DNA of 64,000 nucleotides, taken from NCBI RefSeq assembly GCF_009738225.1, contig NZ_CP018187.1, positions 2,056,501-2,120,500 on the forward strand. The letters are read 5' to 3'. The stretch's first letter is position 1; each line of letters begins with the position of its first letter. Below the pieces are notes generated by a model that saw only the letters and a program-made list of their open reading frames with translations, was not told where the DNA came from and made no database searches. Position numbers and translations under genes: made by a program. Positions 1 to 10,639 of the stretch are shown one piece after another. The stretch comes from Streptococcus salivarius (GTDB taxonomy: Bacteria; Bacillota; Bacilli; Lactobacillales; Streptococcaceae).

Positions 1-1241
<1,241 letters not shown>

Positions 1242-1342
1242 TTAATAATTGTTCGAGCGTTAACTCATTACCGTCTTCTGACGATTTATTCTTGTAAATT
1301 GACAGGTTATAATTTCTTCTATCATAACCCTGCACTTGGTTT

Positions 1343-1367
1343 CTTATTCAGTTCTCAAAGGTCTTTG
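1343..1367 (-). promoter_or_regulatory. rRNA leader antitermination element (boxA-like)
   Basis: Between the promoters and the 16S gene the minus strand reads ACCTTTGAGAACTGAATAAG, close to the boxA/antitermination sequence of Gram-positive rrn leaders. It would recruit Nus factors so that polymerase transcribes the long rRNA operon without Rho termination. The assignment is by resemblance and position only. Confidence 0.6.
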
Positions 1368-1389
1368 TCTCTCTTAAGACAACTCCTAT

Positions 1390-1599
1390 ATTCTAGCAAA
1401 TCTAGAATAGATTGTCAACACTTTTTTTGAAGTTTTTTTACTTCTCGTGTTCGCCGCCTCTTCCGAAACAGCTTATTTATAATATCATCTTTGACTTATC
1501 TTGTCAATAACTTTTTTAAAGTTTTGGAACCTTTTCAAGTTTGTGGCAAGTCTGTTAAGACAACTTTTATATCTTAACACCCAAATCAATACTTGTCAA
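1390..1599 (-). promoter_or_regulatory. tandem rrn promoters
   Basis: Three sigma-A promoters point toward the 16S gene. The proximal one is TTGACA (1413-1418) with a 17-bp spacer and TAGAAT (1390-1395). The middle one is TTGACA (1502-1507), 17 bp, TATTAT (1479-1484). A weaker distal candidate is TTGACA (1594-1599), 17 bp, TAAGAT (1571-1576). Three perfect -35 hexamers at this spacing suit a strong growth-regulated rrn control region. The distal promoter is the least certain. Confidence 0.8.
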
Positions 1600-1611
1600 T
1601 AGGGTTTTTAA

Positions 1612-1643
1612 AAAAAAATAAAGCAGTATAATCATGTACTGCT
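1612..1643 (-). terminator. rho-independent terminator after tgt
   Basis: The minus strand shows a hairpin with 7-bp arms (AGCAGTA/TACTGCT, 1622-1643) followed by a long T-rich run. It lies just downstream of the tgt stop codon and separates it from the rrn promoters. Confidence 0.8.
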
Positions 1644-1654
1644 AAATAAATTAT

Positions 1655-2797
<1,143 letters not shown>

Positions 2798-2868
2798 TTA
2801 TACTCCTTACATTAGGAAAAACAGTCCTAAGTATTTTTTAGTCAGTGGTCATTATCCACAACCGCTTT

Positions 2869-2897
2869 AGTTTATCAAAAATTACAAGAATTGTCAG
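2869..2897 (-). promoter_or_regulatory. promoter of tgt
   Basis: CTGACA (2892-2897), a 17-bp spacer and TAAACT (2869-2874) on the minus strand, about 70 bp upstream of the tgt start. Five of six -35 and four of six -10 bases match consensus. Confidence 0.5.
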
Positions 2898-2959
2898 CTC
2901 TATATTTTCAAACTCTCGATGAATACCATCAAACACCAACACTAACATTCATAGCAAAC

Positions 2960-2987
2960 AAAAAAACAACAGTCTCGAGCACTGTTG
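2960..2987 (-). terminator. rho-independent terminator after rpmH
   Basis: The arms CAACAGT and ACTGTTG (2967-2987) enclose CTCGAG and are followed on the minus strand by seven T residues. This is a classical terminator just beyond the rpmH stop. Confidence 0.85.
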
Positions 2988-3001
2988 CTTTCAATAATGT
3001 C

Positions 3002-3136
3002 TTATGCTGAAAGAACTTTACGTCCTTTACGACGACGAGCTGCAAGAACACGACGTCCATTTTTAGTTGACATACGGTGACGGAATCCGTGTTTACGTTG
3101 ACGACGGATTTTACTTGGTTGATAAGTACGTTTCAC
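3002..3136 (-). CDS. rpmH: 50S ribosomal protein L34
   Basis: A 44-aa, Arg/Lys-rich protein beginning [19 protein letters not shown] and ending in [11 protein letters not shown], the invariant bL34 pattern. It is a structural protein of the large ribosomal subunit. The start is GTG at 3136-3134, chosen because a perfect AGGAGGT (3144-3150) lies 7 nt upstream and no ATG fits. It is the distal member of the conserved rnpA-yidC-jag-rpmH neighbourhood, here split by the TetR/oxidoreductase pair, and has its own promoter. Confidence 0.97.
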
Positions 3137-3210
3137 GTTGAATACCTCCTGATAGATTTTCGTATTCGTTTAGCCGGCTATTTTTGATCAGTTACTAAAC
3201 ATACCATACT

Positions 3211-3239
3211 ATTTTATAGCAATAGCTTAATCTTGTCAA
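3211..3239 (-). promoter_or_regulatory. promoter of rpmH
   Basis: TTGACA (3234-3239), a 17-bp spacer and TAAAAT (3211-3216), near consensus, giving a leader of about 68 nt before the GTG start. An independent promoter fits with rpmH being separated from jag. Confidence 0.75.
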
Positions 3240-3331
3240 GAATTACTTAGATATTAATTTAATTATATCTTTGAAACCCTTAGGCTGGTGATAATTGTAG
3301 ACCACATTACTATCCCTATATCATCGCTTGC

Positions 3332-3895
3332 TCATAACCTTCTTGCTATTTTAGCTATTTTCTTGAGCACCTCTTTTCGCTTATGGTCACCCATATACTC
3401 AACAGGTGAAATCTGGGTAACTTTGACCGATTTAATACCACAAGGTTTTAGGACTTGAAATTTTAGAACTTTGCTATAATCTTGAACTAAAGGTAGAACT
3501 ATCTTTGGTGTATTGTGGGTTGTAATAATCCAAGCTTTCCCTGTCAGTTTACCATCCAATCCACGGGGTGTATTTTCATAGGCAAACCCAGCAACAAAAA
3601 CGCGTTCAATAAATCCTTTCAAGATAGCCGGCATTCCACTCCACCAAGTTGGAAAAATAAAAATCAACTGATCTGCCCAAATTATTAAATCTCGATAGTC
3701 TTTCATAGCTACATCGTGCGCTAGGTCTCTTCTCCTATGCGTTGTATCAAAGCGTAAAACAGAATCGAACCGCTCTTTATACAAATCTAGAACCTTTAAC
3801 TCATGTTTAGACGATAAATTCTCCTTGATAGTCTCTAGTATAGAGGCATTGTAGCTCTTGTCGTTTGGATGTGCGTAAATAATTAAGGTTTTCAT
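3332..3895 (-). CDS. NAD(P)H:quinone oxidoreductase family flavoprotein (flavodoxin fold)
   Basis: 187 aa. The N-terminus IIYAHPNDKSYNASI is the flavin-phosphate-binding start of the NQO/MdaB/KefF flavodoxin-like family, and the FPTWWSGMPAILKGFIERV block near residues 80-100 is its second signature. Such enzymes reduce quinones or electrophiles with NAD(P)H and bound flavin in the cytoplasm. Its ATG overlaps the stop of the upstream TetR gene (ATGA), so the two are translationally coupled. The likely inducer is a quinone-like or electrophilic compound sensed by the TetR protein (inference). Confidence 0.85.
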   Translation of the reverse strand: MKTLIIYAHPNDKSYNASILETIKENLSSKHELKVLDLYKERFDSVLRFDTTHRRRDLAHDVAMKDYRDLIIWADQLIFIFPTWWSGMPAILKGFIERVFVAGFAYENTPRGLDGKLTGKAWIITTHNTPKIVLPLVQDYSKVLKFQVLKPCGIKSVKVTQISPVEYMGDHKRKEVLKKIAKIARRL

Positions 3896-4488
3896 TGTTT
3901 AGCTCCTTTAACGTAGATGTCTAACATAGTACTAACAGTCTCTTTAATAGTGTTACTATTGAAATTTTCACCAATAGGACTCCTTACCAAAACAGCTAAT
4001 CCAGTAATAAAACTCCAGATATGAACTAATATTTCTGTCTCACTACCAGAAATGTTCATTTCACTTTTTAGCTTCAAAACCACACTCTTAAAGTGCTCAA
4101 ATCCTGGTAAATGGGTATTAACAGAGATACTGCCCTGGGTTAGTTCCATATAATTGAAAGGAAACTTAATAAATAAGGCCTCAAAACTGTTTGTTTCTTT
4201 TTGAGCAAATTCCACAAAATTACAGCCCATTAATACTAATTGATCCCTTACATCAAGAGAAGAGCCTATTCCTTGTGTCAGATACTTCAAAAAGATCTCA
4301 GATAAACGCTCTAAAACTACCTGAAGATATACACCCTTATTTTCAAAGTGCTTATAGGGTGCTCCATGGGTGATCCCGCATTTTTGAGCCACCGTTCGGA
4401 TAGATAGTTGATCGATCCCTCTTATTCTTATCTCCTCAATTCCAGTTGTGATTAACTTTTCCTTCAATTCAGCAGTATTACGTTTCAT
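3892..4488 (-). CDS. TetR/AcrR-family transcriptional regulator
   Basis: 198 aa from the ATG at 4488, which follows AGGAG by 5 nt; an in-frame ATG at 4506 has no such site. The N-terminal helix-turn-helix (about residues 8-55, IRTVAQKCGITHGAPYKHFENK) is typical of TetR repressors; the C-terminal part is the variable ligand and dimer domain. It overlaps the oxidoreductase gene by 4 nt. Two similar palindromes in its promoter suggest that it represses its own two-gene operon until a ligand binds. Confidence 0.88.
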   Translation of the reverse strand: MKRNTAELKEKLITTGIEEIRIRGIDQLSIRTVAQKCGITHGAPYKHFENKGVYLQVVLERLSEIFLKYLTQGIGSSLDVRDQLVLMGCNFVEFAQKETNSFEALFIKFPFNYMELTQGSISVNTHLPGFEHFKSVVLKLKSEMNISGSETEILVHIWSFITGLAVLVRSPIGENFNSNTIKETVSTMLDIYVKGAKQ

Positions 4489-4508
4489 TTTGACTCCTAT
4501 TTGCATAT

Positions 4509-4563
4509 AAGTAGACAGCGATTACTTTTATTAAAGTATACACCGTCTACTTTTAATTGTCAA
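4509..4563 (-). promoter_or_regulatory. promoter with two TetR-type operators
   Basis: TTGACA (4558-4563), a 17-bp spacer and TATACT (4535-4540). An imperfect 21-bp palindrome with arms AAAGTA/TACTTT (4533-4553) fills the spacer and -10. A second with arms AAGTA/TACTT (4509-4527) lies over the start of transcription, and both share the inner AC and CG positions. Operators in this position would block polymerase, the expected arrangement for autorepression. Confidence 0.7.
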
Positions 4564-4592
4564 AAAAACTAGCCTTCAAATAAGACTAGTTT
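4562..4592 (-). terminator. rho-independent terminator after jag
   Basis: The hairpin AACTAG.CTT/AAG.CTAGTT (about 4567-4592) is followed by a run of T on the minus strand. The T-run abuts the -35 box of the tetR promoter, so the cassette is insulated from jag transcription. Confidence 0.75.
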
Positions 4593-4616
4593 CTGTAAGC
4601 AATAACGCTATTCTAA

Positions 4617-5660
4617 TTATACTTTTGTCACAACAACGTAACGGTTAGGATCGTCCCCTTCCGAGTGACTTTCAACCCCTTCAATTTGAGAAAGTGCCTT
4701 ATGGATAATTTTTCGTTCGCTATTCGTCATTGGATCCATAACATACTCTCGGCCTGTTTCTTTTACTTTAGCTGCCGTTTTTTCTGCTAAATCAATCAAA
4801 GTCTCTGTGCGTTGCTCCAAATAATCACGAACATTAAGAACAACACTAAAGCGTTTAGAATGACGATCGTGCAAATAATTTTGCGCTAAAAGTTGTAAAG
4901 ACTTGAGAACCTTGCCATGATAACCGATAACACGACCAGGTTGGTCTGTTTCAATCTGAATGATAATATTGCGACGATTGTGACTAACCTCTAGGCTAGC
5001 ATCAACATCCATTTCATAGATAATTTTTTCAAGATAAGATAAAACATCATCTGCAGCTGCTTGAATATCTTCTAAATTATTTTCAGAAGAATCATCTGAA
5101 CTAAACTCAGATGCCACAAAAGCACTGAAATCCCCTTCTGAAGTTTCCAGCGTCTGAACTTGAGCAACTGGTTCTAGTTGAGGTTCAAGCGAACTTGCCA
5201 TAAATTCTGTAGCATCCTCTTCTGATGACTCACGTTTAACAGATAGAGGAATAATTGTTGCCTTTGGTTGCTCCTGTTTCTTATCTGTCAACTCTTCACC
5301 AAGGGGCTCTGTAGACACTGGTTGCTTTAAGTTTTCTTGTGCAATTTCCTTATTATCTGAAACCGTAACGAGTTTTGTCACTTTATTGAAAGCAATCGTT
5401 TCGTCTTTTGGACTTGCAAGAGAATCGTCGAATTGTTTTATAGCATCAGGAGCCACTTTAACGGTGTTTTGATCAGCTTCATGAGCTATCTTTTCATTTA
5501 TTGGTTCAACGCTAACTCGAGCTGGCTTCTTTCCAAACCCTAGAAAACCTTTTTTCTCACGAGAAATCACCTTAATATGAGCCCTCATACGGGGTAAATT
5601 AAGATCTTTCAAACCTCTTTCAATAGCTTGTTCGACTGTTCGTCCAGAATAGACAACCAT
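4617..5660 (-). CDS. jag: RNA-binding cell-elongation regulator Jag/EloR (KhpB)
   Basis: 347 aa. The N-terminal Jag domain (residues 1-50, GRTVEQAIERGL and KKGFLGFGKKPA) is followed by a long acidic, Ser/Glu-rich linker, a KH domain near 240-270 (VIGYHGKVLKSLQLL) and a C-terminal R3H domain (MTNSERKIIHKAL). In streptococci EloR/KhpB binds RNA with KhpA and controls cell elongation and peptidoglycan synthesis, and is phosphorylated by StkP. It is directly downstream of yidC (11-nt gap) with an ideal AAGGAGG site. The linker is longer than in Bacillus, as is common in streptococci. Confidence 0.95.
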   Translation of the reverse strand: MVVYSGRTVEQAIERGLKDLNLPRMRAHIKVISREKKGFLGFGKKPARVSVEPINEKIAHEADQNTVKVAPDAIKQFDDSLASPKDETIAFNKVTKLVTVSDNKEIAQENLKQPVSTEPLGEELTDKKQEQPKATIIPLSVKRESSEEDATEFMASSLEPQLEPVAQVQTLETSEGDFSAFVASEFSSDDSSENNLEDIQAAADDVLSYLEKIIYEMDVDASLEVSHNRRNIIIQIETDQPGRVIGYHGKVLKSLQLLAQNYLHDRHSKRFSVVLNVRDYLEQRTETLIDLAEKTAAKVKETGREYVMDPMTNSERKIIHKALSQIEGVESHSEGDDPNRYVVVTKV

Positions 5661-5671
5661 AATAAGCCTCC

Positions 5672-6478
5672 TTATTTACGTTTATGCGCCTTTTTCTTGG
5701 CACGACGAATCTTAGCTTTACGTTCTTTTTCTTCCATTTCCAAACGATTACGTTCTTCGATGATTTTAAACGGATTATTAAAAACCAAAATCTGAATAAC
5801 TTGGAAGGCGTTTGAAACTGCCCAGTAAAGTGCTACCCCTGAAGAAATCTGAGTTCCAAACCAGAAAATAAAGATTGGAAGCATGATATTCATAACAAGA
5901 AGCATTGCACTACGATCTTTAGCTGCCTTATTGGTCAACCAAGTTGAAAGGAAGGTGAAAGCAGCCGCCAAAATCGGAAGAATAAAGTAAGGGTCTTTCT
6001 GACCTAGGTCAACCCAGAGGAATGTTCCTTCTCGCAATTCTGGCACTCGCGTGAGCGCTCCATAAAGAGCCATCAAAATAGGAAATTGAATCAAGAGAGG
6101 AACAAAGCTTGCGTAAGGATTTACACCATGCTCTTTATAAAGATCTTGTTGTGCATAAGCAAGAGCTTCACGATTCTCGCGTCCAGGATACTCACTCTGC
6201 AAGCGACGTAACTCTGGCTGCAACTCTTGTAGTTCACGGCTTGACTTAATTTGGCGATTATAAAGAGGAATCATTACCGCACGAATTAAGATCGTGAAAA
6301 TGATAATCCCTAATCCAATGGAACCTCCAAATGAGAGCCCTTGAATAGCCTTCCCAAACATTAAAATGAGACGTTCCCAAAGGCCTGTAGAATGACTTGT
6401 AACATCACTTCGTCCACATGCGGACAAAAGCAAGAGAACTCCTGCACCTAAAATAGATAAATTAAGTTTTTTCTTCAC
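5672..6478 (-). CDS. yidC: membrane protein insertase YidC (YidC1/OxaA type, lipoprotein)
   Basis: 268 aa. A lipoprotein signal peptide ends in the lipobox LLSACG, so the mature protein begins with a lipid-anchored cysteine. Five membrane segments and the conserved cytoplasmic and hydrophilic-groove regions ([32 protein letters not shown]) follow, and the tail is Lys/Arg-rich ([10 protein letters not shown]), which helps ribosome contact. It inserts membrane proteins alone or with SecYEG. Located between rnpA and jag, the conserved order near rpmH. Confidence 0.96.
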   Translation of the reverse strand: MKKKLNLSILGAGVLLLLSACGRSDVTSHSTGLWERLILMFGKAIQGLSFGGSIGLGIIIFTILIRAVMIPLYNRQIKSSRELQELQPELRRLQSEYPGRENREALAYAQQDLYKEHGVNPYASFVPLLIQFPILMALYGALTRVPELREGTFLWVDLGQKDPYFILPILAAAFTFLSTWLTNKAAKDRSAMLLVMNIMLPIFIFWFGTQISSGVALYWAVSNAFQVIQILVFNNPFKIIEERNRLEMEEKERKAKIRRAKKKAHKRK

Positions 6479-6592
6479 TAAAAACTCCTTTTTAATACGA
6501 TGAAGAACTGCTTGCTTCCATTCATTAAGACTATCTCAAAAATCAGGAATGATCTTAGTTTATCCTACAATGTAAAGAAGCAAAATAATTTT

Positions 6593-6928
6593 CTAGTCCT
6601 TATATAACTTTGCTATTTTTAAGACATGAACGAGATTGCTATAAATGTCTTGATAACTTAAGTCTTCGACACCTTTGCGAGCAATAACGACAAAATCTTG
6701 ATGTTCTAACTGAGATGACATGTCCATCAGTGCATGTCGTAGACGACGTTTTACCCGATTCCGAGTAACCGCATTACCAAGACGCTTACTGACTGACAAA
6801 CCTACTCTAAAATGAGGCAGATTACGATTCAGACAGTAGACAACAAATTTTCGATTAGCAACACTGTGTCCTGCATCAAATAATGCTTTAAAGTCTTTCT
6901 CTTTCTTAACGCGATAAGATTTTTTCAA
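6593..6928 (-). CDS. rnpA: ribonuclease P protein component
   Basis: 111 aa, highly basic. It begins [17 protein letters not shown] and carries the RNR signature [19 protein letters not shown] around residues 45-65, which contacts the P RNA. With rnpB RNA it trims the 5' leader of pre-tRNAs. It precedes yidC with a 114-nt gap in which no strong terminator is evident, so it is probably cotranscribed with yidC and jag. Confidence 0.96.
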   Translation of the reverse strand: MKKSYRVKKEKDFKALFDAGHSVANRKFVVYCLNRNLPHFRVGLSVSKRLGNAVTRNRVKRRLRHALMDMSSQLEHQDFVVIARKGVEDLSYQDIYSNLVHVLKIAKLYKD

Positions 6929-6973
6929 AATGCGACTCCAAACTCAAAATTAGTACTATTATATCATAAATAG

Positions 6974-7008
6974 CAAAAAAGCCCAAAACCTTATGGTTAG
7001 GGCCTTAG
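6974..7008 (-). terminator. rho-independent terminator after argH
   Basis: The minus strand reads GGCCCTAACC, a short loop, then GGTT..GGGC and TTTTTT. The hairpin and T-run follow the argH stop directly. Confidence 0.75.
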
Positions 7009-7012
7009 AGAC

Positions 7013-8398
7013 TTATTTTTTTAGAGCTTTTTGAGCTTCTTTGATTTGCCATTTAACCTGGTCAAAACCAGTTCCACCAAGGGAATGACGACGTTCAACA
7101 GCTGTATGAGATTTAAGCGTCTCATAGATGTCCTCTTCAATTAAATCTGAAACTTCTTGATAACGTTCGAGAGGAACATCCTGAAGATAATAACCAGCTT
7201 TGGTACACTCAAGGACAAGTTTTCCAACAATCTCATGTGCTTCACGGAATGGAAGTCCTTTAGACGCAAGATAATCAGCCAACTCTGTAGCATTTGAAAA
7301 ATCTTTCTCTGTTGATTCTGCCATATGCTTGTCGTTAACAGTCATTGTATTGAGCATACCTGCGAGAATATCAATAGCAACAGTAATCGTTTCTACCGTA
7401 TCAAACATACCTTCTTTATCTTCTTGGAGATCTTTATTGTAGGCTAAAGGTAATGACTTCATCACAGTCAATAATCCAATCAGATTGCCATAGACACGAC
7501 CTGATTTCCCACGAATTAGTTCTGCCATATCTGGGTTTTTCTTTTGAGGCATAATGGAAGAGCCTGTTGAAAAAGTATCTGATAGAGTCACAAACTTAAA
7601 CTCGTTAGAACACCAGTTAATGATTTCTTCACAAATACGTGTCATATGCATCATTAGAATACTTGAGTTTGACAAGAATTCGAGAATAAAGTCACGATCA
7701 GAAACAGCATCCAAGGAATTGCTATATGGCTTTGCGAAGCCCATTAAGTCAGATGTCATATTACGATCAATTGGGAAAGTTGTTCCTGCCAGTGCAGCAG
7801 CTCCGAGTGGAGAGATATCCGTATGCTTGATATTAAATTCAAAACGTTCGGCATCACGTGTAAACATGTTGTAATAAGCCATCAAGTGGTGACCAAAAGA
7901 AATCGGTTGTGCATGCTGCAAGTGGGTGTAGCCTGGCATAATTGTGTAGGTATGTTTGTCTGCTAGGTTGACTAAAGTACCACGTAAATTATCAAGCTTC
8001 TCAATAACTTCCACGAGTTTGGCTTTTAAATACAAGTGCATATCCGTTGCCACTTGGTCGTTACGTGAACGTGCTGTATGAAGTTTTCCTGCTACTGGTC
8101 CAATTTTAGCTGTTAAAAGGCTCTCCATATTCATATGAATATCTTCATTGGAAACATCGAATTCTAGTTTACCAGCCTTATATTCCTCAAGCAGCTCTTC
8201 CAATCCCTGTTTAATTTGTAAAGCTTCCTCTTTGGTAATAATTCCTGTCTCACCAAGCATAGTGACATGAGCAATAGACCCTTTAAGGTCAAACTCTGCC
8301 ATCTTTTGGTCAAAGGAGATTGAAGCACCAAATTCTTCTACCCATTTTTCAAGACTAGCTTCGAACCGACCGCCCCATAGTTTATGATTTTCTGCCAT
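7013..8398 (-). CDS. argH: argininosuccinate lyase
   Basis: 461 aa, full length for the fumarase/aspartase superfamily. It cleaves argininosuccinate to arginine and fumarate, the last step of arginine biosynthesis. The superfamily signature [12 protein letters not shown] is present near residue 280, with the HTARSRNDQ block near 105 and the TAVERR tail. argG lies upstream on the same strand but 326 nt away, separated by structured RNA with a terminator. The ribosome-binding site is poor, and GAAGATT/AATCTTC can form a hairpin just before the ATG, suggesting leader-level control. Confidence 0.97.
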   Translation of the reverse strand: MAENHKLWGGRFEASLEKWVEEFGASISFDQKMAEFDLKGSIAHVTMLGETGIITKEEALQIKQGLEELLEEYKAGKLEFDVSNEDIHMNMESLLTAKIGPVAGKLHTARSRNDQVATDMHLYLKAKLVEVIEKLDNLRGTLVNLADKHTYTIMPGYTHLQHAQPISFGHHLMAYYNMFTRDAERFEFNIKHTDISPLGAAALAGTTFPIDRNMTSDLMGFAKPYSNSLDAVSDRDFILEFLSNSSILMMHMTRICEEIINWCSNEFKFVTLSDTFSTGSSIMPQKKNPDMAELIRGKSGRVYGNLIGLLTVMKSLPLAYNKDLQEDKEGMFDTVETITVAIDILAGMLNTMTVNDKHMAESTEKDFSNATELADYLASKGLPFREAHEIVGKLVLECTKAGYYLQDVPLERYQEVSDLIEEDIYETLKSHTAVERRHSLGGTGFDQVKWQIKEAQKALKK

Positions 8399-8495
8399 AG
8401 TTTTATTTTGAAGATTTCCCTACACTGAGATAATCTTCCATCCTTTCTTAATACTTATAACAAGCAACGACCTCTTGGGTCACAATAACTTAAAT

Positions 8496-8685
8496 GAAAA
8501 AAGCTAGATAGTATTTGTCTAGCTTAATTTGTCTCTCTGGACACTTGTTTTCCTAAATCCCGATCTCAGTCGTAGTTTATTTAGGCTCGTGACGCTTCTC
8601 AGAACGCCTTAACGATAATAATATAAGTTATAAGAAAAGAGTATCAGATGTGGCTCCCTGTCCACTTTTATCTGATATTAAGAAT
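8496..8685 (-). ncRNA. structured RNA between argG and argH (small RNA or attenuator candidate)
   Basis: Four hairpins occur in order on the minus strand. The first has arms ATCAGAT/ATCTGAT with an inner GTGG/CCAC (8643-8676). The second is GGCGTT..AGCGTC (8591-8608). The third is CCTAAAT/ATTTAGG (8552-8585). The fourth is AAGCTAGA/TCTAGCTT (8501-8525), followed by a T-run, i.e. a terminator. No T-box motif and no open reading frame of note are present. It could be an independent small RNA of about 190 nt or a cis attenuator controlling read-through from argG into argH. A clear promoter was not found. The known lactobacillales asd RNA was considered, but identity cannot be judged without a covariance search. 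Confidence 0.5.
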
Positions 8686-8724
8686 TTTCCTTCTCATATC
8701 CTGCTTTTCTTATGAAATCTGTCA

Positions 8725-9924
8725 TTAATTGTCAAACGGATGGTTAACTTGAGAATTTACCTGTGTTGGAAGCCCCCAAAGCTTGATAAATCCAATCGCA
8801 GCATCCTGATCAAAGCTGTCCGCTGATGTGTAAGTAGCCAAGTTTTCATCATACAATGAATTAGCTGATTGACGTGCTACAACCTGAGCATGCCCTTTAT
8901 AAAGTTTGACTTTAGCGATACCATTAACAACTTTTTGTGTTTCCTTAATATAAGCAATGATAGCTTGTGTTGCCGGGCTAAACCACAAAGCATTGTAGAT
9001 AAGGTTTGACAATTCATTTTCAAGAATTGGTTTGAAATGAGAAACTTCACGTACCAAAGTTAGGTCCTCAATTTCTTTATGAGCTGTCAAAAGCGCAATA
9101 GCTCCTGGGCATTCATAAATTTCACGTGACTTGATACCCACAAGACGATTCTCAACGTGGTCGATACGTCCAACACCATGCTTGCCAGCAATAACATTCA
9201 TTTCTTGGATAAGGTCAGCCAATTTCATTTCTTTACCGTTAAGGGCAACTGGTTTCCCTTCTTTAAAGGTTACATCGACATATTCAGCTTCATCTGGTGC
9301 AGACTCTGGTGAATTGGTAATTCCAAAAGCTTCTTCTGGAGCTTGATTCCAAGGATTTTCAAGAACACCACACTCGTTAGCACGTCCCCAAAGGTTTTGA
9401 TCGACTGAGTAAGGATTATCAAGGTCTGCTGGAACTGGAACACCATTAGCCTTAGCATACTCAATTTCTTCCTCACGAGACCATTTCCATTCACGCACTG
9501 GCGCTACTACTTTAAGACTTGGATCTAGGGCAGCAATGGCAACTTCGAAACGAACTTGGTCATTACCTTTACCAGTACAACCGTGAGCGATAGTTGTTGC
9601 TCCTGTTTCATGAGCAATCTCAACTAATTTTTTAGCAATAATTGGACGGCTAAGCGCTGAAACCAAAGGATATTTTTGTTCATAGTAAGCGTGAGCCTGA
9701 AGTGCTGGAAGCACATAGTCTTCAGCAAACTCGTCTTTGACATCAAGCACGTATGACTCGATAGCTCCAACTGTCAAAGCTTTGTCATGGATGAACTCAA
9801 GATCTTTACCTTCACCGACATCCATACAAACAGCAATAACATCGTAATCTTTTTTAAGCCATGTAATAGCGACTGAGGTATCAAGACCTCCCGAATAGGC
9901 AAGAATAACTTTCTCTTTTGACAT
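8725..9924 (-). CDS. argG: argininosuccinate synthase
   Basis: 399 aa from the ATG at 9924 ([18 protein letters not shown]), the standard family start; a further 16 in-frame codons upstream are not conserved. It joins citrulline and aspartate using ATP. The N-type ATP pyrophosphatase P-loop SGGLDTS is at residues 11-17, and [12 protein letters not shown] near 115 binds substrate. A consensus promoter overlapped by an ARG box lies upstream, so arginine repression by an ArgR/AhrC-type protein is likely. Confidence 0.97.
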   Translation of the reverse strand: MSKEKVILAYSGGLDTSVAITWLKKDYDVIAVCMDVGEGKDLEFIHDKALTVGAIESYVLDVKDEFAEDYVLPALQAHAYYEQKYPLVSALSRPIIAKKLVEIAHETGATTIAHGCTGKGNDQVRFEVAIAALDPSLKVVAPVREWKWSREEEIEYAKANGVPVPADLDNPYSVDQNLWGRANECGVLENPWNQAPEEAFGITNSPESAPDEAEYVDVTFKEGKPVALNGKEMKLADLIQEMNVIAGKHGVGRIDHVENRLVGIKSREIYECPGAIALLTAHKEIEDLTLVREVSHFKPILENELSNLIYNALWFSPATQAIIAYIKETQKVVNGIAKVKLYKGHAQVVARQSANSLYDENLATYTSADSFDQDAAIGFIKLWGLPTQVNSQVNHPFDN

Positions 9925-9985
9925 AATATTTTCTCTTTTCTTATATTTTCTTGCGGTTGCTATCTCTATCAACCTTACGAGATTT

Positions 9986-10014
9986 ATTATATTGCATATT
10001 TATTCAATTGTCAA
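9986..10014 (-). promoter_or_regulatory. argG promoter with ARG box
   Basis: TTGACA (10009-10014), exactly 17 bp, TATAAT (9986-9991): a full consensus promoter. The spacer holds TTGAATAAATATGCAAT (9991-10007), which matches 15 of 17 positions of the Bacillus ARG box ATGAATAAAAATKCAAK. A repressor bound here would exclude polymerase. Confidence 0.8.
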
Positions 10015-10040
10015 CAATTTTTTGTTATTTTTTTATATTT

Positions 10041-10108
10041 ATTTCGTTTTTATTTGTTTTTATTTATTTTTCGACCTTAAAAGTGCGTAAATCTTAATTT
10101 TTATTCAA
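10041..10108 (-). promoter_or_regulatory. two weaker upstream ARG boxes
   Basis: ACAAATAAAAACGAAAT (10041-10057) matches 13 of 17 ARG-box positions and TTGAATAAAAATTAAG (10093-10108) 13 of 16. Their centres are about 50 and 102 bp from the promoter box, i.e. near-integral helical turns. The region is very AT-rich, so chance matches cannot be excluded. Confidence 0.35.
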
Positions 10109-10202
10109 TTTTATGCAAGGAATAGTGGAAAATAAAAAAACACTCTTGAAACGATACAAATAGACTCAAAAGCATCTTTAACTATCTATCTTCTAAAATG
10201 CC

Positions 10203-10348
10203 AAAAGGCCTGTACAAAGTACAGACCTTTTGAACAACAGCATCATCGGTAGAGAACACAACAGCAATTTTAGATAGAATGAATGAGGGAAATTATTATG
10301 TTTAAGGGACTAACTTAAACCATACATTCTTCTTGCTCTCTAACCTTG
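10203..10348 (-). ncRNA. short transcript B driven by direct-repeat promoter (small RNA candidate)
   Basis: From a TATAAT at 10354-10359 the predicted transcript runs about 145 nt to the hairpin AAAAGG.CTGTAC/GTACAG.CCTTTT (10203-10231). An internal hairpin GTTTAAG/CTTAAAC exposes a UUAGUCC loop. The longest reading frames are only 5 and 17 codons, the latter inside the terminator, so a non-coding RNA is favoured. C-rich single-stranded parts (UUUCCCUC) could pair with ribosome-binding sites, as in CiaR-controlled csRNAs (inference). Confidence 0.45.
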
Positions 10349-10353
10349 ATTAC

Positions 10354-10421
10354 ATTATAGCATGCAATCCCAAAATGTATATCTTCATTTCCTAAAATGT
10401 CGAATTTCACTCACAGAATGT
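10354..10421 (-). promoter_or_regulatory. LytTR-type direct-repeat box and promoter B
   Basis: Three direct repeats on the minus strand: ACATTCTGTG (10412-10421), ACATTTTAGG (10391-10400, 21 bp later) and ACATTTTGGG (10369-10378, 22 bp later). They are followed by TATAAT (10354-10359), 31 bp after the second repeat. This geometry is that of ComE/BlpR-family sites, and a gene for such a regulator lies 450 bp away on the same strand. Confidence 0.65.
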
Positions 10422-10451
10422 ATTTTTTATCCCAATCTGCACTAATCCTCT

Positions 10452-10637
10452 TAAAAAGAAAAAAAGGCTTGATTTCTCAAGCCTATTAATTTCTATAAAA
10501 AAGATATGTAATTGGACGAGCGGCCAATAAAAAATGGGGATTAGGAAAAAGTTATATAAAAGTACATTATTTATTTTCATAAAGTGTATGTAGATTTCAA
10601 TAAGATTGACGATGTCTCATTTCCGAATCACATATCT
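10452..10637 (-). ncRNA. short transcript A driven by direct-repeat promoter (small RNA candidate)
   Basis: The predicted transcript of about 180 nt ends at a perfect terminator, AGGCTTGA/TCAAGCCT plus a T-run (10452-10484). An ATTGG/CCAAT hairpin precedes it, and a UCCUAAUCCCCA stretch is free. One reading frame (starting MKINNVLLYNFF) has no ribosome-binding site and runs through the terminator, so it was not accepted as a gene. Confidence 0.45.
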
Positions 10638-10639
10638 TG

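Noticed and set aside
3157..3172. AACGAATA upstream of rpmH as a ComX box
   Set aside because: One base differs from TACGAATA, and a good sigma-A promoter already explains rpmH expression.
8496..8685. T-box riboswitch for argH
   Set aside because: The AGGGTGGNACCGCG T-box sequence and a specifier loop are absent.
10440..10560. Reading frame beginning MKINNVLLYNFF in transcript A, resembling a hydrophobic pheromone
   Set aside because: It has no ribosome-binding site and reads through a strong terminator, so translation as a gene is unlikely.
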